In this document: positions 27,743 through 36,841 of the stretch, piece by piece
Numbering within the stretch: position 1 is the first letter of the stretch
Layout of the letters: each line of letters begins with the position of its first letter
From: Streptomyces sp. NBC_01454
GTDB lineage: Bacteria > Actinomycetota > Actinomycetes > Streptomycetales > Streptomycetaceae
Reading direction: 5' to 3'
Assembly (NCBI RefSeq): GCF_036227565.1
Contig: NZ_CP109460.1
Coordinates: forward strand, 5,084,001-5,148,000
Length of the DNA stretch: 64,000 bases
Notes under the pieces: model-generated
Told to the model about the DNA's origin: nothing
Seen by the model: the letters and a program-made list of their open reading frames with translations, nothing else
The model's database searches: none
Made by a program: the position numbers and the translations under genes

Positions 27743-28693
27743 TCAGTGCCCGCGGGCCCGCCTGCGGGCCTTCACCAGGGCGCGGGTGACGACCGGCGGC
27801 AGCACGTCCCGGGCCACCCGGCGCGCGGCGGCGCGTATCGCGAACGGCGGGCGCGGGGCCGGGCGGCCCGTGGCGGCCGCCGGGGACGGTCCGGCCGGCC
27901 GCCGCGGGGCGCCCGTGCCCGCCGACCGGTGCCGGGAGACCGGCTGGGCGGGCTCCCCGGCGCCCTTGGCGCTCAGCCGGATCAGCGGAGCGTCGTTGAC
28001 GTACTGCACCTCGTGCCAGATGTCGCCGCGGGCCGCGATCCACGCCAGCAGCGCCTTCTGGAGCGGCTCGGGGTCGCCCCAGGTCCCGTAGAACTTGGTG
28101 CCGGTGAGGCAGATCGGGCGCAGCCCCTCGTTCGCGACGGCCTGCCAGGTGGCGGCGGCCACCCCGGGGCAGTGCTCGGCGCGGTAGTCGTCCAGCACCA
28201 CGACGCCGTGCGCGGTGAGCAGCGTGCGCACCGCGAGGATGTCGCCGTGCACATGCGCGTAGTGATGTGAGGCGTCGATATGGGCGAAGCGCACCGAGCC
28301 CTCGTCGACATGATCGGTGACGGCCGAGCTCAGGCCCTGCACGATGGTGGGCAACTCCTCATGGAACGCAAGGTAGTTCGCCTCGAAGGCGCGCCGCGTC
28401 AGCGTGGCGTAGGACTTCTTCATCTCCCGGGAGTTGGAGGCGTCCTCGGCGGGGGAGTCGAAGAGATCGCAGACCGTGAAGCGCTCGCCGGCCCGCAGCC
28501 GCGCACCCAGGAAGATCGCGCTCTTGCCCATGTACGCGCCCAGTTCGAGCAGATCCCCCGGTTCGGACCGTTCCTGCTGCTGCGCCAGGAACCAGTCGAA
28601 CATCAGCTGGTCGGCGGTGAAGAACCAGCCCTTGACCTCGGACAGCCGGGTGGGGCGGGGGAGTGCGGCGCTCTCTGCGATGGGGGCAGTCAT
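27743..28693 (-). CDS. Class I methyltransferase (Methyltransf_24/TylF-like)
   Basis: 316 residues from ATG 28693. The SAM-binding motif is LLELGAYMGKSAIFLGARL (about residue 50), with the acidic VCDLFDSP and the family's metal-site region HIDASHHYAHVHGDILAV and VVVLDDYRAEHCPGV. The pattern LELG-x-GKS plus D-x-SH-x-Y and VLDDY is shared with sugar O-methyltransferases such as the macrocin enzyme TylF. The last 70 residues are basic and Pro-rich. It would methylate a hydroxyl on a glycan or nucleotide sugar, giving a capping group. The start gives a protein beginning MTAPIAES. Confidence 0.78.
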   Translation of the reverse strand: MTAPIAESAALPRPTRLSEVKGWFFTADQLMFDWFLAQQQERSEPGDLLELGAYMGKSAIFLGARLRAGERFTVCDLFDSPAEDASNSREMKKSYATLTRRAFEANYLAFHEELPTIVQGLSSAVTDHVDEGSVRFAHIDASHHYAHVHGDILAVRTLLTAHGVVVLDDYRAEHCPGVAAATWQAVANEGLRPICLTGTKFYGTWGDPEPLQKALLAWIAARGDIWHEVQYVNDAPLIRLSAKGAGEPAQPVSRHRSAGTGAPRRPAGPSPAAATGRPAPRPPFAIRAAARRVARDVLPPVVTRALVKARRRARGH

Positions 28694-29082
28694 GTGCGGT
28701 CCGTCTCCAGACGGTCGGGAACGTAGGACGAAATACGACACGTGGATGAGGGGGGTTGGGGGGTTTGAGCGGTATGTTCCGGCGCGGTCGGCCGTGGATG
28801 TGCCGGTGCTGCTCGGTGCTGCTCGGTGTTGTTCGGTGCTGACTGTTGTTGTCGGTAGCTCCGCGGCCCGGGGCGCACCCGGTGTCGTGGCCGCTGCGCA
28901 CGGGCGCGGCCCTGCCGGGCCGGGGGGCGCCACTGCTCGGTTCGAGAGTCGTTCCGAGCGCCGCTCAGGCAGTCTCCATGACGGAGCCGGGTCGCACCAT
29001 GCGCTTCACGGGACCTGCATCGTAGGGGGAGGAAAATGAACAGCAGGTGGCGTGCGGCCCCGCGCTCCGTCGCCGCGCGGTC
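28694..29082. other. 389-base gap with short tandem repeats
   Basis: It separates the methyltransferase promoter from the 3' end of the sugar importer. At 28800-28860 there is a degenerate repeat of gctgctcggt/gttgttcggt, about four to five copies. At 29024-29038 a strong ribosome site (GGGGGAGG) precedes an ATG on the plus strand whose frame runs antisense into the permease gene. No protein is supported for it. Confidence 0.4.
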
Positions 29083-29997
29083 TCACTTCACCGCGCCGGC
29101 CATCACCCCGGAGACGAACTGGCGCTGGAAGGCGAAGAAGACGATCAGCGGCACCACCATCGACAGGAACGCACCCGGCGCCAGCACATCGATGTTGTTG
29201 CCGAACTGCCGCACCTCCTGTTGCAGGGCCACGGTGATCGGCGGATGGCCGCTGTCCGCGAAGATCAGCGCGATCAGCATGTCGTTCCACACCCACAGGA
29301 ACTGGAAGATCCCCAGCGAGGCGATCGCCGGTCCGCCCAGCGGCAGCACCACACGGGTGAACAGCCGCAGCTCGCCCGCCCCGTCCAGCCGGGCCGCCTC
29401 CAGCAGCTCGCGCGGGATCTCGGCGAAGAAGTTGCGCAGCAGGAACACCGCGAACGGCAGCCCGAAGGCCGTGTGGAAGAGGATGACCCCGGCCGTCGTC
29501 TCGAAGAGCCCCACCGCGCCGAACAGCTTGGCCACCGGGATCAGCGCCACCTGCACGGGCACCACCAGCAGCCCGACGACCACCATGAACCAGCCGTCGC
29601 GGCCGGGGAAGTCCATCCAGGCGAAGGCATAGCCGGCCAGCGACCCGATGACGACCACGAGCACCGTCGCCGGCACCGTGATCGCGGCCGTGGTCAGCAG
29701 CGACCCCATCACCTTGCCGTTGGACAGCAGCTGACCGTAGTTGTCCCAGGTGATCTGGGCCGGCTCGGTGAGGACCTGCCACCAGCCGGACGAGGCGATC
29801 CGCTGCGGGCTGCGCAGCGAGGACAGCAGCAGCCCCACGGAGGGCATCAGCCAGAACAGCGCGACCAGGACCAGGAAGATCCGCAGCGCACCGCCGCCGG
29901 CCCGCGCCGCGATCCGGGCCGTGAACGGCTGCCGGACGCGCACCGTACCGGCCGCCCGGGGCCGCTCGGCCGGTACGGCGTGGTCCACGGTCGTCAT
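29083..29997 (-). CDS. Sugar ABC transporter permease (MalG-like)
   Basis: 304 residues with six predicted spans, starting FLVLVALFWLMPSVGLLLSSL and ending FLSMVVPLIVFFAFQRQFVSGVMAGAVK, the standard MalG C-terminus. The EAA loop that docks the ATPase is EIPRELLEAARLDGAGELRLFTRVVLPL. The ATG at 29997 overlaps the stop of the upstream permease (ATGA), so expression is coupled. It is the last gene of the importer operon. There is no ATPase gene; Streptomyces importers of this class usually share the MsiK ATPase, encoded elsewhere. Confidence 0.92.
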   Translation of the reverse strand: MTTVDHAVPAERPRAAGTVRVRQPFTARIAARAGGGALRIFLVLVALFWLMPSVGLLLSSLRSPQRIASSGWWQVLTEPAQITWDNYGQLLSNGKVMGSLLTTAAITVPATVLVVVIGSLAGYAFAWMDFPGRDGWFMVVVGLLVVPVQVALIPVAKLFGAVGLFETTAGVILFHTAFGLPFAVFLLRNFFAEIPRELLEAARLDGAGELRLFTRVVLPLGGPAIASLGIFQFLWVWNDMLIALIFADSGHPPITVALQQEVRQFGNNIDVLAPGAFLSMVVPLIVFFAFQRQFVSGVMAGAVK

Positions 29998-31352
29998 CGG
30001 CGACGCTCCTTCCGTATGCGCCGGAGATTGACGTACATCACCGGCAGCACGAGCAGCAGCAGGAAGACGGCGATCGCGCTGCCCAGCCCCTCGTCGACAT
30101 CCGTGCCGAACGACGACTGGAAGAGCTGGAGCGCCAGCACATTGGCGGACCGGATGCTGGAGCCCGGCGCGATGATGTAGACCAGGTCGAAGATCTTCAG
30201 CACGTTGATCATGAGGGTGACCAGCACGACCACCAGGACCGGGGCCAGCAGCGGCACCGTGATCCGGCGGAAGACCTGCCACTCCCCGGCGCCGTCCACC
30301 CGCGCCGCCTCCAGCAGCTCCCGGGGGACGCCCGACAGCCCCGCCGCGATCAGCACCATCGCGAAACCGGCCCACATCCAGACGTAGGAGCCGATGATGG
30401 CGGGGGTGACCAGCGCCGGGCCGAGCCAGTCGACACCGCGGTAGGTCTCGGCGAAGTCGGCCGCGGGCAGCCGGAGCCGGGCGCCCGCGGCCGGCCCGCC
30501 GGGCAGCGCGAAGGTGCCGTCGGCCGCCGTCGTCGCCGAGGCGACCACCCGGCCTCCCCTGACCGCCTCGACCCGCAGCCCGGCCAGCGCCTTCTCGCCG
30601 CGGTCGAGGACGTCCGGGCGGCCGCCGCCCCCGCGGGTGAAGTCCAGCCACACGGTGCCGGTGACCGTGCCCGGCCGGGACCCGGCCTCGGCCGCGGGCC
30701 GTGCGCCGCGCAGATCGTCCGGCCGGACGGCGATCAGCGGCAGCTTCACCGGCGACCCCGCCCGTACGGCCGCCCGCGTGGTGAACGCCCCGCCGCCGGA
30801 CGGCGCGAGCGCGGCCCGGGGCCGCGGCCGGGCACCGGGGAAGGGCGCCGGGCCGGCGAACGTGTCATGGACGGCCACCCACACCGCGTTGGCGACGCCG
30901 CGCTGCGGATCCTGGTCGTAGACCAGCCGGAAGATGATGCCGGCCGCCAGCATCGAGATCGCCATCGGCATGAACACGATCAGCTTGAAGGCGGTGCCCC
31001 AGCGGATCCGCTCGGTCAGCACCGCGAAGATCAGCCCCAGCGCCGTCGCGACCGCCGGCGCCACCGCGACCCAGATGACGGTGTTCTTCAGCGCGGTACG
31101 GATGCCGTCGTCCGAGAACATCGCGCCGTAGTTGTCCAGTCCCACGAAGCCCGTGCCGGAGGCGTCGAACAGGCTGCGGTGGACGGAGAAGACGATGGGG
31201 TAGACGACCAGCGCCCCGAGCAGCAGCAGCGCCGGCAGCAGGAACGCCGCGGCGAGCCGGCGGTGGGTGGCCGGGGCCCGGCGCCGGCCGCCGTCGCCCC
31301 GCGGGCCGCGCCCGCCGCTCTCACTGACCTTGCTGACCTGTACGGCGCTCAT
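29994..31352 (-). CDS. Sugar ABC transporter permease (MalF-like) with inserted domain
   Basis: 452 residues, about 150 longer than a typical MalF-type permease. The six spans start LAAAFLLPALLLLGALVVYPIVFSV, and the EAA loop is GVPRELLEAARVDGAGEWQVFRRITVPLL. Between spans 3 and 4 (about residues 155-310) sits an extra domain with GTVTGTVWLDFTRGG, LAGLRVEAVRGGRVVASATT and ADGTFALPGG, the pattern of carboxypeptidase-regulatory/prealbumin-like beta sandwiches. Topology puts it outside the membrane, where it could contact the binding protein or the substrate. Coupled to the next permease by ATGA and 45 bases after the binding-protein gene. Confidence 0.9.
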   Translation of the reverse strand: MSAVQVSKVSESGGRGPRGDGGRRRAPATHRRLAAAFLLPALLLLGALVVYPIVFSVHRSLFDASGTGFVGLDNYGAMFSDDGIRTALKNTVIWVAVAPAVATALGLIFAVLTERIRWGTAFKLIVFMPMAISMLAAGIIFRLVYDQDPQRGVANAVWVAVHDTFAGPAPFPGARPRPRAALAPSGGGAFTTRAAVRAGSPVKLPLIAVRPDDLRGARPAAEAGSRPGTVTGTVWLDFTRGGGGRPDVLDRGEKALAGLRVEAVRGGRVVASATTAADGTFALPGGPAAGARLRLPAADFAETYRGVDWLGPALVTPAIIGSYVWMWAGFAMVLIAAGLSGVPRELLEAARVDGAGEWQVFRRITVPLLAPVLVVVLVTLMINVLKIFDLVYIIAPGSSIRSANVLALQLFQSSFGTDVDEGLGSAIAVFLLLLVLPVMYVNLRRIRKERRR

Positions 31353-31397
31353 CGTGACGGTCCCCCGGTCCCGGTCGAGGCGGTCGGCGGCGGGTGC

Positions 31398-32777
31398 TCA
31401 GTGCCCGAACGACGTGGCGGCGTCCTTCTCCAGCCGGGCCTGGATGCCCGCGACGTCCTTGGGGTTCTTCAGGAAGTCCTGGAGGTCCTTCCACTCGCCC
31501 TGGCCGGGCTTGCCGCCGAAGGAGGCCGGCGCCTGGTCGGACATGTCGAAGCGGAAGTCGTCACCCGCCGCGATCAGCGCCCGGGCGATCGTGCGCAGCA
31601 CGCCGTTGGCGTACGCCGCCTGGTCGAGCTCCTTGTTGGGCGAGAGGAACCCGCCGGCCTGCGCCCAGATCTTGGCGGCGTCCGTCGACGCCAGGAACGT
31701 CAGCAGCGCCTGCGCGGCCTTGGTGTCCTTGAGGGCCACCGCCACATCGCCGCCGGTCACCACCGGGGACTTCGCGCCCACCGCGGGGAACGGGAAGACC
31801 TTGGCGTCCGTGCCGATCTTCGCCTTGGTCTGGCTGATGTTGGCGGCGGCGAAGTCGGCCGAGGAGACCATCGCGGCCTTGGGGGCGTCGCCGCCGCCGA
31901 AGGTCTGGGTCACCGAGGTCGGGAAGTCCGTCTGCAGGGCGCCGGAGTTACCGCCGGCGAGCAGATCCTTGCGGCCGAAGAGCCCGCCGAGCGTGGTCAG
32001 CGCCCGCTTGACGGAGGGATCGGTCCACTTGAGGTCGTGCCGCGCCAGCCGGTCGTACTTCTCCGGCCCCGCCTGGGAGAGGTAGATGTTCTCGAACCAG
32101 TCGGTCAGCGTCCAGCCGTCCGCACCGCCCACCGAGACCGGCTCGACGCCCGACTCGGAGAGCGTCTGCGCCGTCTTGAGGAACTCCTGCCAGGTCTTGG
32201 GCTCCTTGGCGCCGGCGTTGTCGAACGCCCGGGCGTTGTACCAGACCAGCGACTTGTTGCTGGCCTTGAAGTAGACGCCGTACGGCGTGCCCTGGTGGGC
32301 GCCGAGGTCCCGCCAGCCCTGGGAGTAGTTCTTGGCGAGCTGCGCCTTGGCGTCCGCGCCGAGCGGCTTGAGCCAGCCCTTGCGCGCGAACTCGTGGAGC
32401 ACCCCGACCTGTTGGAGCATCGCGATGTCCGGCGGCCCGCCACCGGCGATCTTGGAGCCGACGAAACCGGCCATGTCGTCGCCGCTGGGCACGAAGTCGA
32501 CCGTGGCGCCGGTGCGCTTTTCGAACTCGTCCAGCACCTTGACGAAGTTCTCCCGCTCCGGCCCCGTCCAGACGGCGGTCACCTGCACCTTCTGGCCGGC
32601 GAGGTGGGGCAGGCGCACGGTGGGGGCGGTGCCGCCGCCCTTGCCGCCGCCGTCGGCGTGGTCCTTGCCGCCACTGCCGCCGCTGCCGCCGCAGGCGCCC
32701 AGCGCCAGGGCGAGCGCCGCGGTGGCCGCCACCGCGGTCGTGGTGCGAAGCGCCGTGCGGTCGAGTCGTCTGCGCAT
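31398..32777 (-). CDS. Sugar ABC transporter substrate-binding lipoprotein
   Basis: 459 residues. The signal peptide ends in the lipobox LGAC (Cys about 29) followed by a Gly/Ser/Lys spacer. The mature part is of the SBP_bac_1 type: QKVQVTAVWTGPERENFVKVLDEFEKRTG near the start, then LKPLGADAKAQLAKNYSQGWRDLGAHQGTPYGVYFKASNKSLVWYN, standard for oligosaccharide-binding proteins like the alpha-glucoside protein AglE. It is first in a three-gene operon with the two permeases downstream. The ATG at 32777 follows AAGGGG. There is no local LacI-type regulator. The ligand cannot be told. Confidence 0.92.
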   Translation of the reverse strand: MRRRLDRTALRTTTAVAATAALALALGACGGSGGSGGKDHADGGGKGGGTAPTVRLPHLAGQKVQVTAVWTGPERENFVKVLDEFEKRTGATVDFVPSGDDMAGFVGSKIAGGGPPDIAMLQQVGVLHEFARKGWLKPLGADAKAQLAKNYSQGWRDLGAHQGTPYGVYFKASNKSLVWYNARAFDNAGAKEPKTWQEFLKTAQTLSESGVEPVSVGGADGWTLTDWFENIYLSQAGPEKYDRLARHDLKWTDPSVKRALTTLGGLFGRKDLLAGGNSGALQTDFPTSVTQTFGGGDAPKAAMVSSADFAAANISQTKAKIGTDAKVFPFPAVGAKSPVVTGGDVAVALKDTKAAQALLTFLASTDAAKIWAQAGGFLSPNKELDQAAYANGVLRTIARALIAAGDDFRFDMSDQAPASFGGKPGQGEWKDLQDFLKNPKDVAGIQARLEKDAATSFGH

Positions 32778-33037
32778 CCCCGTAGCCCCTTATCGCTGCG
32801 CCTGCCGTGCCGGGTGCGAAGGGAGAGCCGCCACGTCGTGCCGCGGCGCCCCTGCCGTGCCGTTCGCGTCGTGCCGTGCGGTGGTGCGGTGCGGTGGTGT
32901 GGTGGTGCCTGCCGCGCTGCGCTTCGTCGTGCGGGTCGGTGTGCGACAGTCCTACGCCCTGGCCACGGGGTCCGCAATACCGCCTTCCGCGTCAACTGAC
33001 CTTTCGTGATGGGGCTGTTACGGACGGCACCCGGGGC

Positions 33038-36000
33038 TCACAGCAGGGGTGGGGCGGCTGTGGCGCCCGAGGACTGTGCGGCCCGCTGGAGCGCACTGGC
33101 CAGCAGTGCCAGGTCCGTCGGGCCGTTGCCCAGCTCGCGCAGCGGCCGCCGGGCCGGCGGGTCGCCCATCCGCGCCCACTCCAGGGGGACGACCGTCGGC
33201 CGCAGGGTGGACGTCCGGGGTATCCGCCCGGTCACCCGGCCCGCCTGGAACGGGGTCGAGGAGCCGTCCGCCGTGCGGTACAGCCGGCCGCGGCCCGGGG
33301 GCTCCGGCTCGGACGCACCGGCGGCGGCGCCCAACCGCACCCGCAGACCGGCCCGTTCACTCGCGGCGGTCTCAGCCGTACGGTCCGGATGGCCGGTCGC
33401 GGCTATCAGATGGACGCCGAGCGCCGCCCCCTCCCGGGCCACCGCCTCCAGGGCCCGCACCACGGAACCGGCGGCCGGCCGGCCCATGCTGCCCAGCGCG
33501 GGCGCCACCAGCGCATCGAAGTCGTCGACCAGCACGAACAGCCGCGGCATCGGCACCGCCGCCGCCTCGTCGGCCGCGGCCGCCCCGCTGCGCGCCCGCA
33601 GCCGCAGCGTCCCGGTCGTCGACGGGTCCGGGTCACCGGCCGCCGACCCGCCGGCGCCCTCGGTCGTCCGCCGCGGGGCGATGATCCGCGGCGCCGGCAG
33701 ATGCCTGCTGCGCCACTCGGCGAACGGGGTGCCGTCGAGTATTTCCGTGCGCCGCTTCAGCTCCGAGGACAGTGCCTGGGCGAACTCCCGCATCCGCAGC
33801 GGCTCCGAGGCCGCGAGATACGTCGTGACATGCGGCAGGTCCGTGCACACCCGCAGGCCCTCGCCGCGCTCGCTGCCCCCGCCGTCCACCAGCACCAGCG
33901 ACAGCAGATCGGGACGGTCGGCGGCGGCCAGCGAGGCGGCCAGCGCACGCAGCAGCTCGGTCTTGCCGGTGGCCGCCGCGCCCTCCAGGAAGAGATGCGC
34001 GCCGTCGGCGGCGAGATCGGCGCACAGCGGACCGTGCGGACCGGCGCCGAGCACCGCGGCGGCGCCCGCCCGGTCGCTGTCCAGGGCGGCGGCCCAACGG
34101 GCCATCAGGGACGCCGGGGTGGCGCGGGCCAGCCCCAGCTCGTCCAGCAGCCGGGCCGCGTCCGGCAGCGGGACGGCCGGGCGGGGAGCCGTGCCGCCGC
34201 CGGCCGGCGCATCGGCCTCGCGCAGCGGCGCCAGCGCCCGCGCGAACCGCTCGGCCCAGGCGCCGGAGACCGCGTCCACCGTCGCGACCGTGCCCTGGGG
34301 GCCGGAGCCCGGCTGGACGACGCGCAGCGCCGTGGCGACATCGCCGCTGAGCACCGCGACCGCCCCGCACTCCCCGAAGGCGGGTGACGCGGCCCGGGCC
34401 GCCTCGTACGTCGCGGACAGCGGGAAGGAAGGGGAGGAGGCCGGGGTCTCGGCCAGGCACAGCAGATGGACACCGGCCGCCGGGCCGCCCGACGCGAGCC
34501 GGGCCGTGGTCTCGCGCAGCGCGGCGGAGCCGGGGTCGCCGTCCACGATCACCAGGGTGTACGGACCCTGATGGCGGGCCGCGGCGGCGGCGATCTCCGC
34601 CGGCCCGGCGTCGGCCCAGCCGGGGCCCAGCGGGCTGTCGTCGAGCCGGCGCACCAGCTCGGACGTACGGGCCGCGGCCTGCTCCTTGTCGTAGGCCAGC
34701 AGCAGCCGGCAGTCCTGGCCGTGGGCCGGGCGGACCTGCGGCAGCCAGCCGAGCCAGGACCATTCGGCCACCCGCTCCTCGGTGGGGCGCGCACGGTCCG
34801 CGCTGATCAGCACGAGGTCGAGGGTGCCCGGGGAGTGCAGCGCGGCGAGCTGGGCGAGGGCGCAGCGGGCCAGCCCGGTCAGCCGGGACCGCGGTCCGGC
34901 CAGGCCCAGCGAGCCGGCCCGGCGCAGCCCGACGGTCACCGGCACCGCGGCCCGGCCGCCGCTGCGGGCGGCCGTCCCCAGCCGGACCGTCAGCGCATCG
35001 GGGTGGTCCGGGCCGCGCTCCCAGAGCCGGGGGCCCGGGCCCAGCGCGGTGAGCAGGACCGCGGCGGCATCCGGCCAGCGCTCGTCCGCGGCCGGCCCGG
35101 AGACCGCCTCCGCCGTCCCGGCCTCCCCGAAGGCGTCCGCGGGGACCGCCTCGGTGGTGTACCCGCCGGCCGGCGGGTACACCACCGGGAGGGTCTCGGG
35201 CCGCTCGACGGCGGGCCGGCCGCCGGCCAGCCGCCGCGCCCAGGCGCCCAGACCGCCCCGCCGCCCGCTCTTGTGGGACGCCTCCCCGGGCGGCGCGAGC
35301 GCCTGCTGCCCGCCGTGTGTGGGGTCCTGCGCGCCGCCGGGGAAGCCGTCGGTGTGCTCCCGGGCGCCGAGGCCGGCGGCCCCTTCGGTCCCGTCGGTGG
35401 TGCGGTCGTAGACATGGCCGCCGGAGAGGTCCGGGAAGCGGGCGTCGGCCGGTGCGCGCCAGGGGGCCGGGCCCGGGTCCGGGGCGCCCTGCCACGACTG
35501 GCCGGCGCCGGTCGGGGTGCCGCGCAGCGGGGTGTCCCGCCGCCCCGTGGCGTCCGCCGCCGGCCGGGACGGGTGTACGGGGGCGGCCGGGCGGCCGTAC
35601 CCGGCTCCCTCGTACGCACCCTCGGCCGCGGCGGTGACGCCGTGCGGGCCCGCTGCCGCGCCGTGGCCGGCACCGCTCCCGCCGGCCGCTCCCGGGGTGA
35701 TCCGCAGCTGTCCCTCGCCGTCCGGCGCGGTCGCCAGGGCCGGGTCCGGGGCGCCGGGCGCGGACTGCAGACGCAGCGCGGACTCGCCGATCCGCAGCAG
35801 CGCGCCGGGCCGCAGCGGCGCGGGCTGCTCGCCGAGTCCGGTGCCGTCCACGGCCGTGCCGTTGGTGGAGCGCAGGTCGGCCACGGTCACCGCCCCGTCG
35901 GGCCCGACCGTCACGGCGCAGTGCAGCCGGGAGACATCGGGGTCGTCGAGCGGGACATCGGCGTCGGCGGAGCGGCCGATGCGGATCTGGCCGCCGTGCA

Positions 36001-36352
36001 GCAGATGCACCCCGCCGGCATCGGGGCCGGAGACGACGCGCAGCCGCGCCGAGCCGTGCGGCAGGCCGTGGGCCGGGGAGGGGCCCGGGTTCTGGAGGGA
36101 GAGCACCGCGCCGTCGATCAGCGGGGGCTCGCCGAGCGCCGCGCGCTGCGGATCGAGCCGCTCGGACCCGGCATAGAGCACGACCGGGGCGCTGCTGCCG
36201 CCGCCGACATCGGCGCCCGAGCCCGCCACGGAGGCCGCGAGCGAGCCGGCCACCGCCGCCAGCGCGGTTCCGGCGGGGGCCGTCACGAGCACGTCGCAGG
36301 CCCGGGTGGTGTGGCCGCTGCGCGGCCCGAGGACGGTCAGCCGGATCTGCAT
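33038..36352 (-). CDS. FHA-domain FtsK/SpoIIIE (EccC-like) ATPase
   Basis: About 1104 residues from ATG 36352. The FHA domain (about 105-195) has IRIGRSADADVPLDDPDVSRLHCAV and LRSTNGTAVDG, the conserved Gly-Arg, Ser-x-x-His and Asn-Gly of phosphothreonine readers. A Pro/Gly-rich linker (195-420) follows. Two ATPase-like modules come next: one (about 440-690) with VLISADRARPTEERVAEWSWLGWLPQV, lacking a Walker A, and one (about 765-1010) with GAAATGKTELLRA as Walker A and LFVLVDDFDAL as Walker B. No membrane span is visible, unlike EccC and FtsK. It is divergent from pkaA, so the FHA domain may read a PkaA/PkaB product. Confidence 0.85.
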   Translation of the reverse strand: MQIRLTVLGPRSGHTTRACDVLVTAPAGTALAAVAGSLAASVAGSGADVGGGSSAPVVLYAGSERLDPQRAALGEPPLIDGAVLSLQNPGPSPAHGLPHGSARLRVVSGPDAGGVHLLHGGQIRIGRSADADVPLDDPDVSRLHCAVTVGPDGAVTVADLRSTNGTAVDGTGLGEQPAPLRPGALLRIGESALRLQSAPGAPDPALATAPDGEGQLRITPGAAGGSGAGHGAAAGPHGVTAAAEGAYEGAGYGRPAAPVHPSRPAADATGRRDTPLRGTPTGAGQSWQGAPDPGPAPWRAPADARFPDLSGGHVYDRTTDGTEGAAGLGAREHTDGFPGGAQDPTHGGQQALAPPGEASHKSGRRGGLGAWARRLAGGRPAVERPETLPVVYPPAGGYTTEAVPADAFGEAGTAEAVSGPAADERWPDAAAVLLTALGPGPRLWERGPDHPDALTVRLGTAARSGGRAAVPVTVGLRRAGSLGLAGPRSRLTGLARCALAQLAALHSPGTLDLVLISADRARPTEERVAEWSWLGWLPQVRPAHGQDCRLLLAYDKEQAAARTSELVRRLDDSPLGPGWADAGPAEIAAAAARHQGPYTLVIVDGDPGSAALRETTARLASGGPAAGVHLLCLAETPASSPSFPLSATYEAARAASPAFGECGAVAVLSGDVATALRVVQPGSGPQGTVATVDAVSGAWAERFARALAPLREADAPAGGGTAPRPAVPLPDAARLLDELGLARATPASLMARWAAALDSDRAGAAAVLGAGPHGPLCADLAADGAHLFLEGAAATGKTELLRALAASLAAADRPDLLSLVLVDGGGSERGEGLRVCTDLPHVTTYLAASEPLRMREFAQALSSELKRRTEILDGTPFAEWRSRHLPAPRIIAPRRTTEGAGGSAAGDPDPSTTGTLRLRARSGAAAADEAAAVPMPRLFVLVDDFDALVAPALGSMGRPAAGSVVRALEAVAREGAALGVHLIAATGHPDRTAETAASERAGLRVRLGAAAGASEPEPPGRGRLYRTADGSSTPFQAGRVTGRIPRTSTLRPTVVPLEWARMGDPPARRPLRELGNGPTDLALLASALQRAAQSSGATAAPPLL

Positions 36353-36841
36353 CGCCGTCAACGGTCCCTTCTGCCGGGATCCGCAGGGGGACCGCTCCTC
36401 CCCCCACCGCACCCGGGCACGTCGGCACGGACAAGTCCCAAGTGCACGTCGCGACACGGACCGCCGCCCCCACCGCATCGTGCTGGGAGCATCCTCGCAC
36501 CTGGCACTGACAACACGCCCGCCGACCGCCGTTCAGTGATCTTGATTGGTCTTCTAAGGGCGAAAAAGTGCCTGCTTGCGTGCCGTGCCAGGCCGGAATT
36601 CGACCGCCGTGGTCAGCTCGGAACCGTTCCGGACCGGCCGTGCGGGCGGTGTGCGCACCGTCCGGCCGGAACGGGCAACCATCCGCCGCGCACGTGCGTC
36701 TTTCCCACAAGCCTGTACCGGGCCGCCGGACCGAAAAGATTGTCCGACGGCACTACAGTGGGTCGGACGGCCGTGCGGAAGGCGAACCAGTCGACCCGGC
36801 GGGCCAGGCAACGAGAACCACACGACCAGGGAGCGCATGAC
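36353..36841. promoter_or_regulatory. Divergent FHA-ATPase/pkaA control region
   Basis: 489 bases with no gene supported. Two palindromes stand out. CGGAAC-c-GTTCCG lies at 36619-36631. A larger nested one at 36742-36768 has GTCCGAC and GTCGGAC as outer arms and CACT-ac-AGTG as inner arms, and contains TACAGT (36754-36759) as a possible pkaA -10. The AGGGAG ribosome site of pkaA is at 36829-36834. Confidence 0.5.

Noticed and set aside
29036..29632. Plus-strand gene of 198 residues with a strong ribosome site
   Set aside because: It runs antisense through the MalG-like permease gene, and its sequence is the shadow composition of that gene with no domain.
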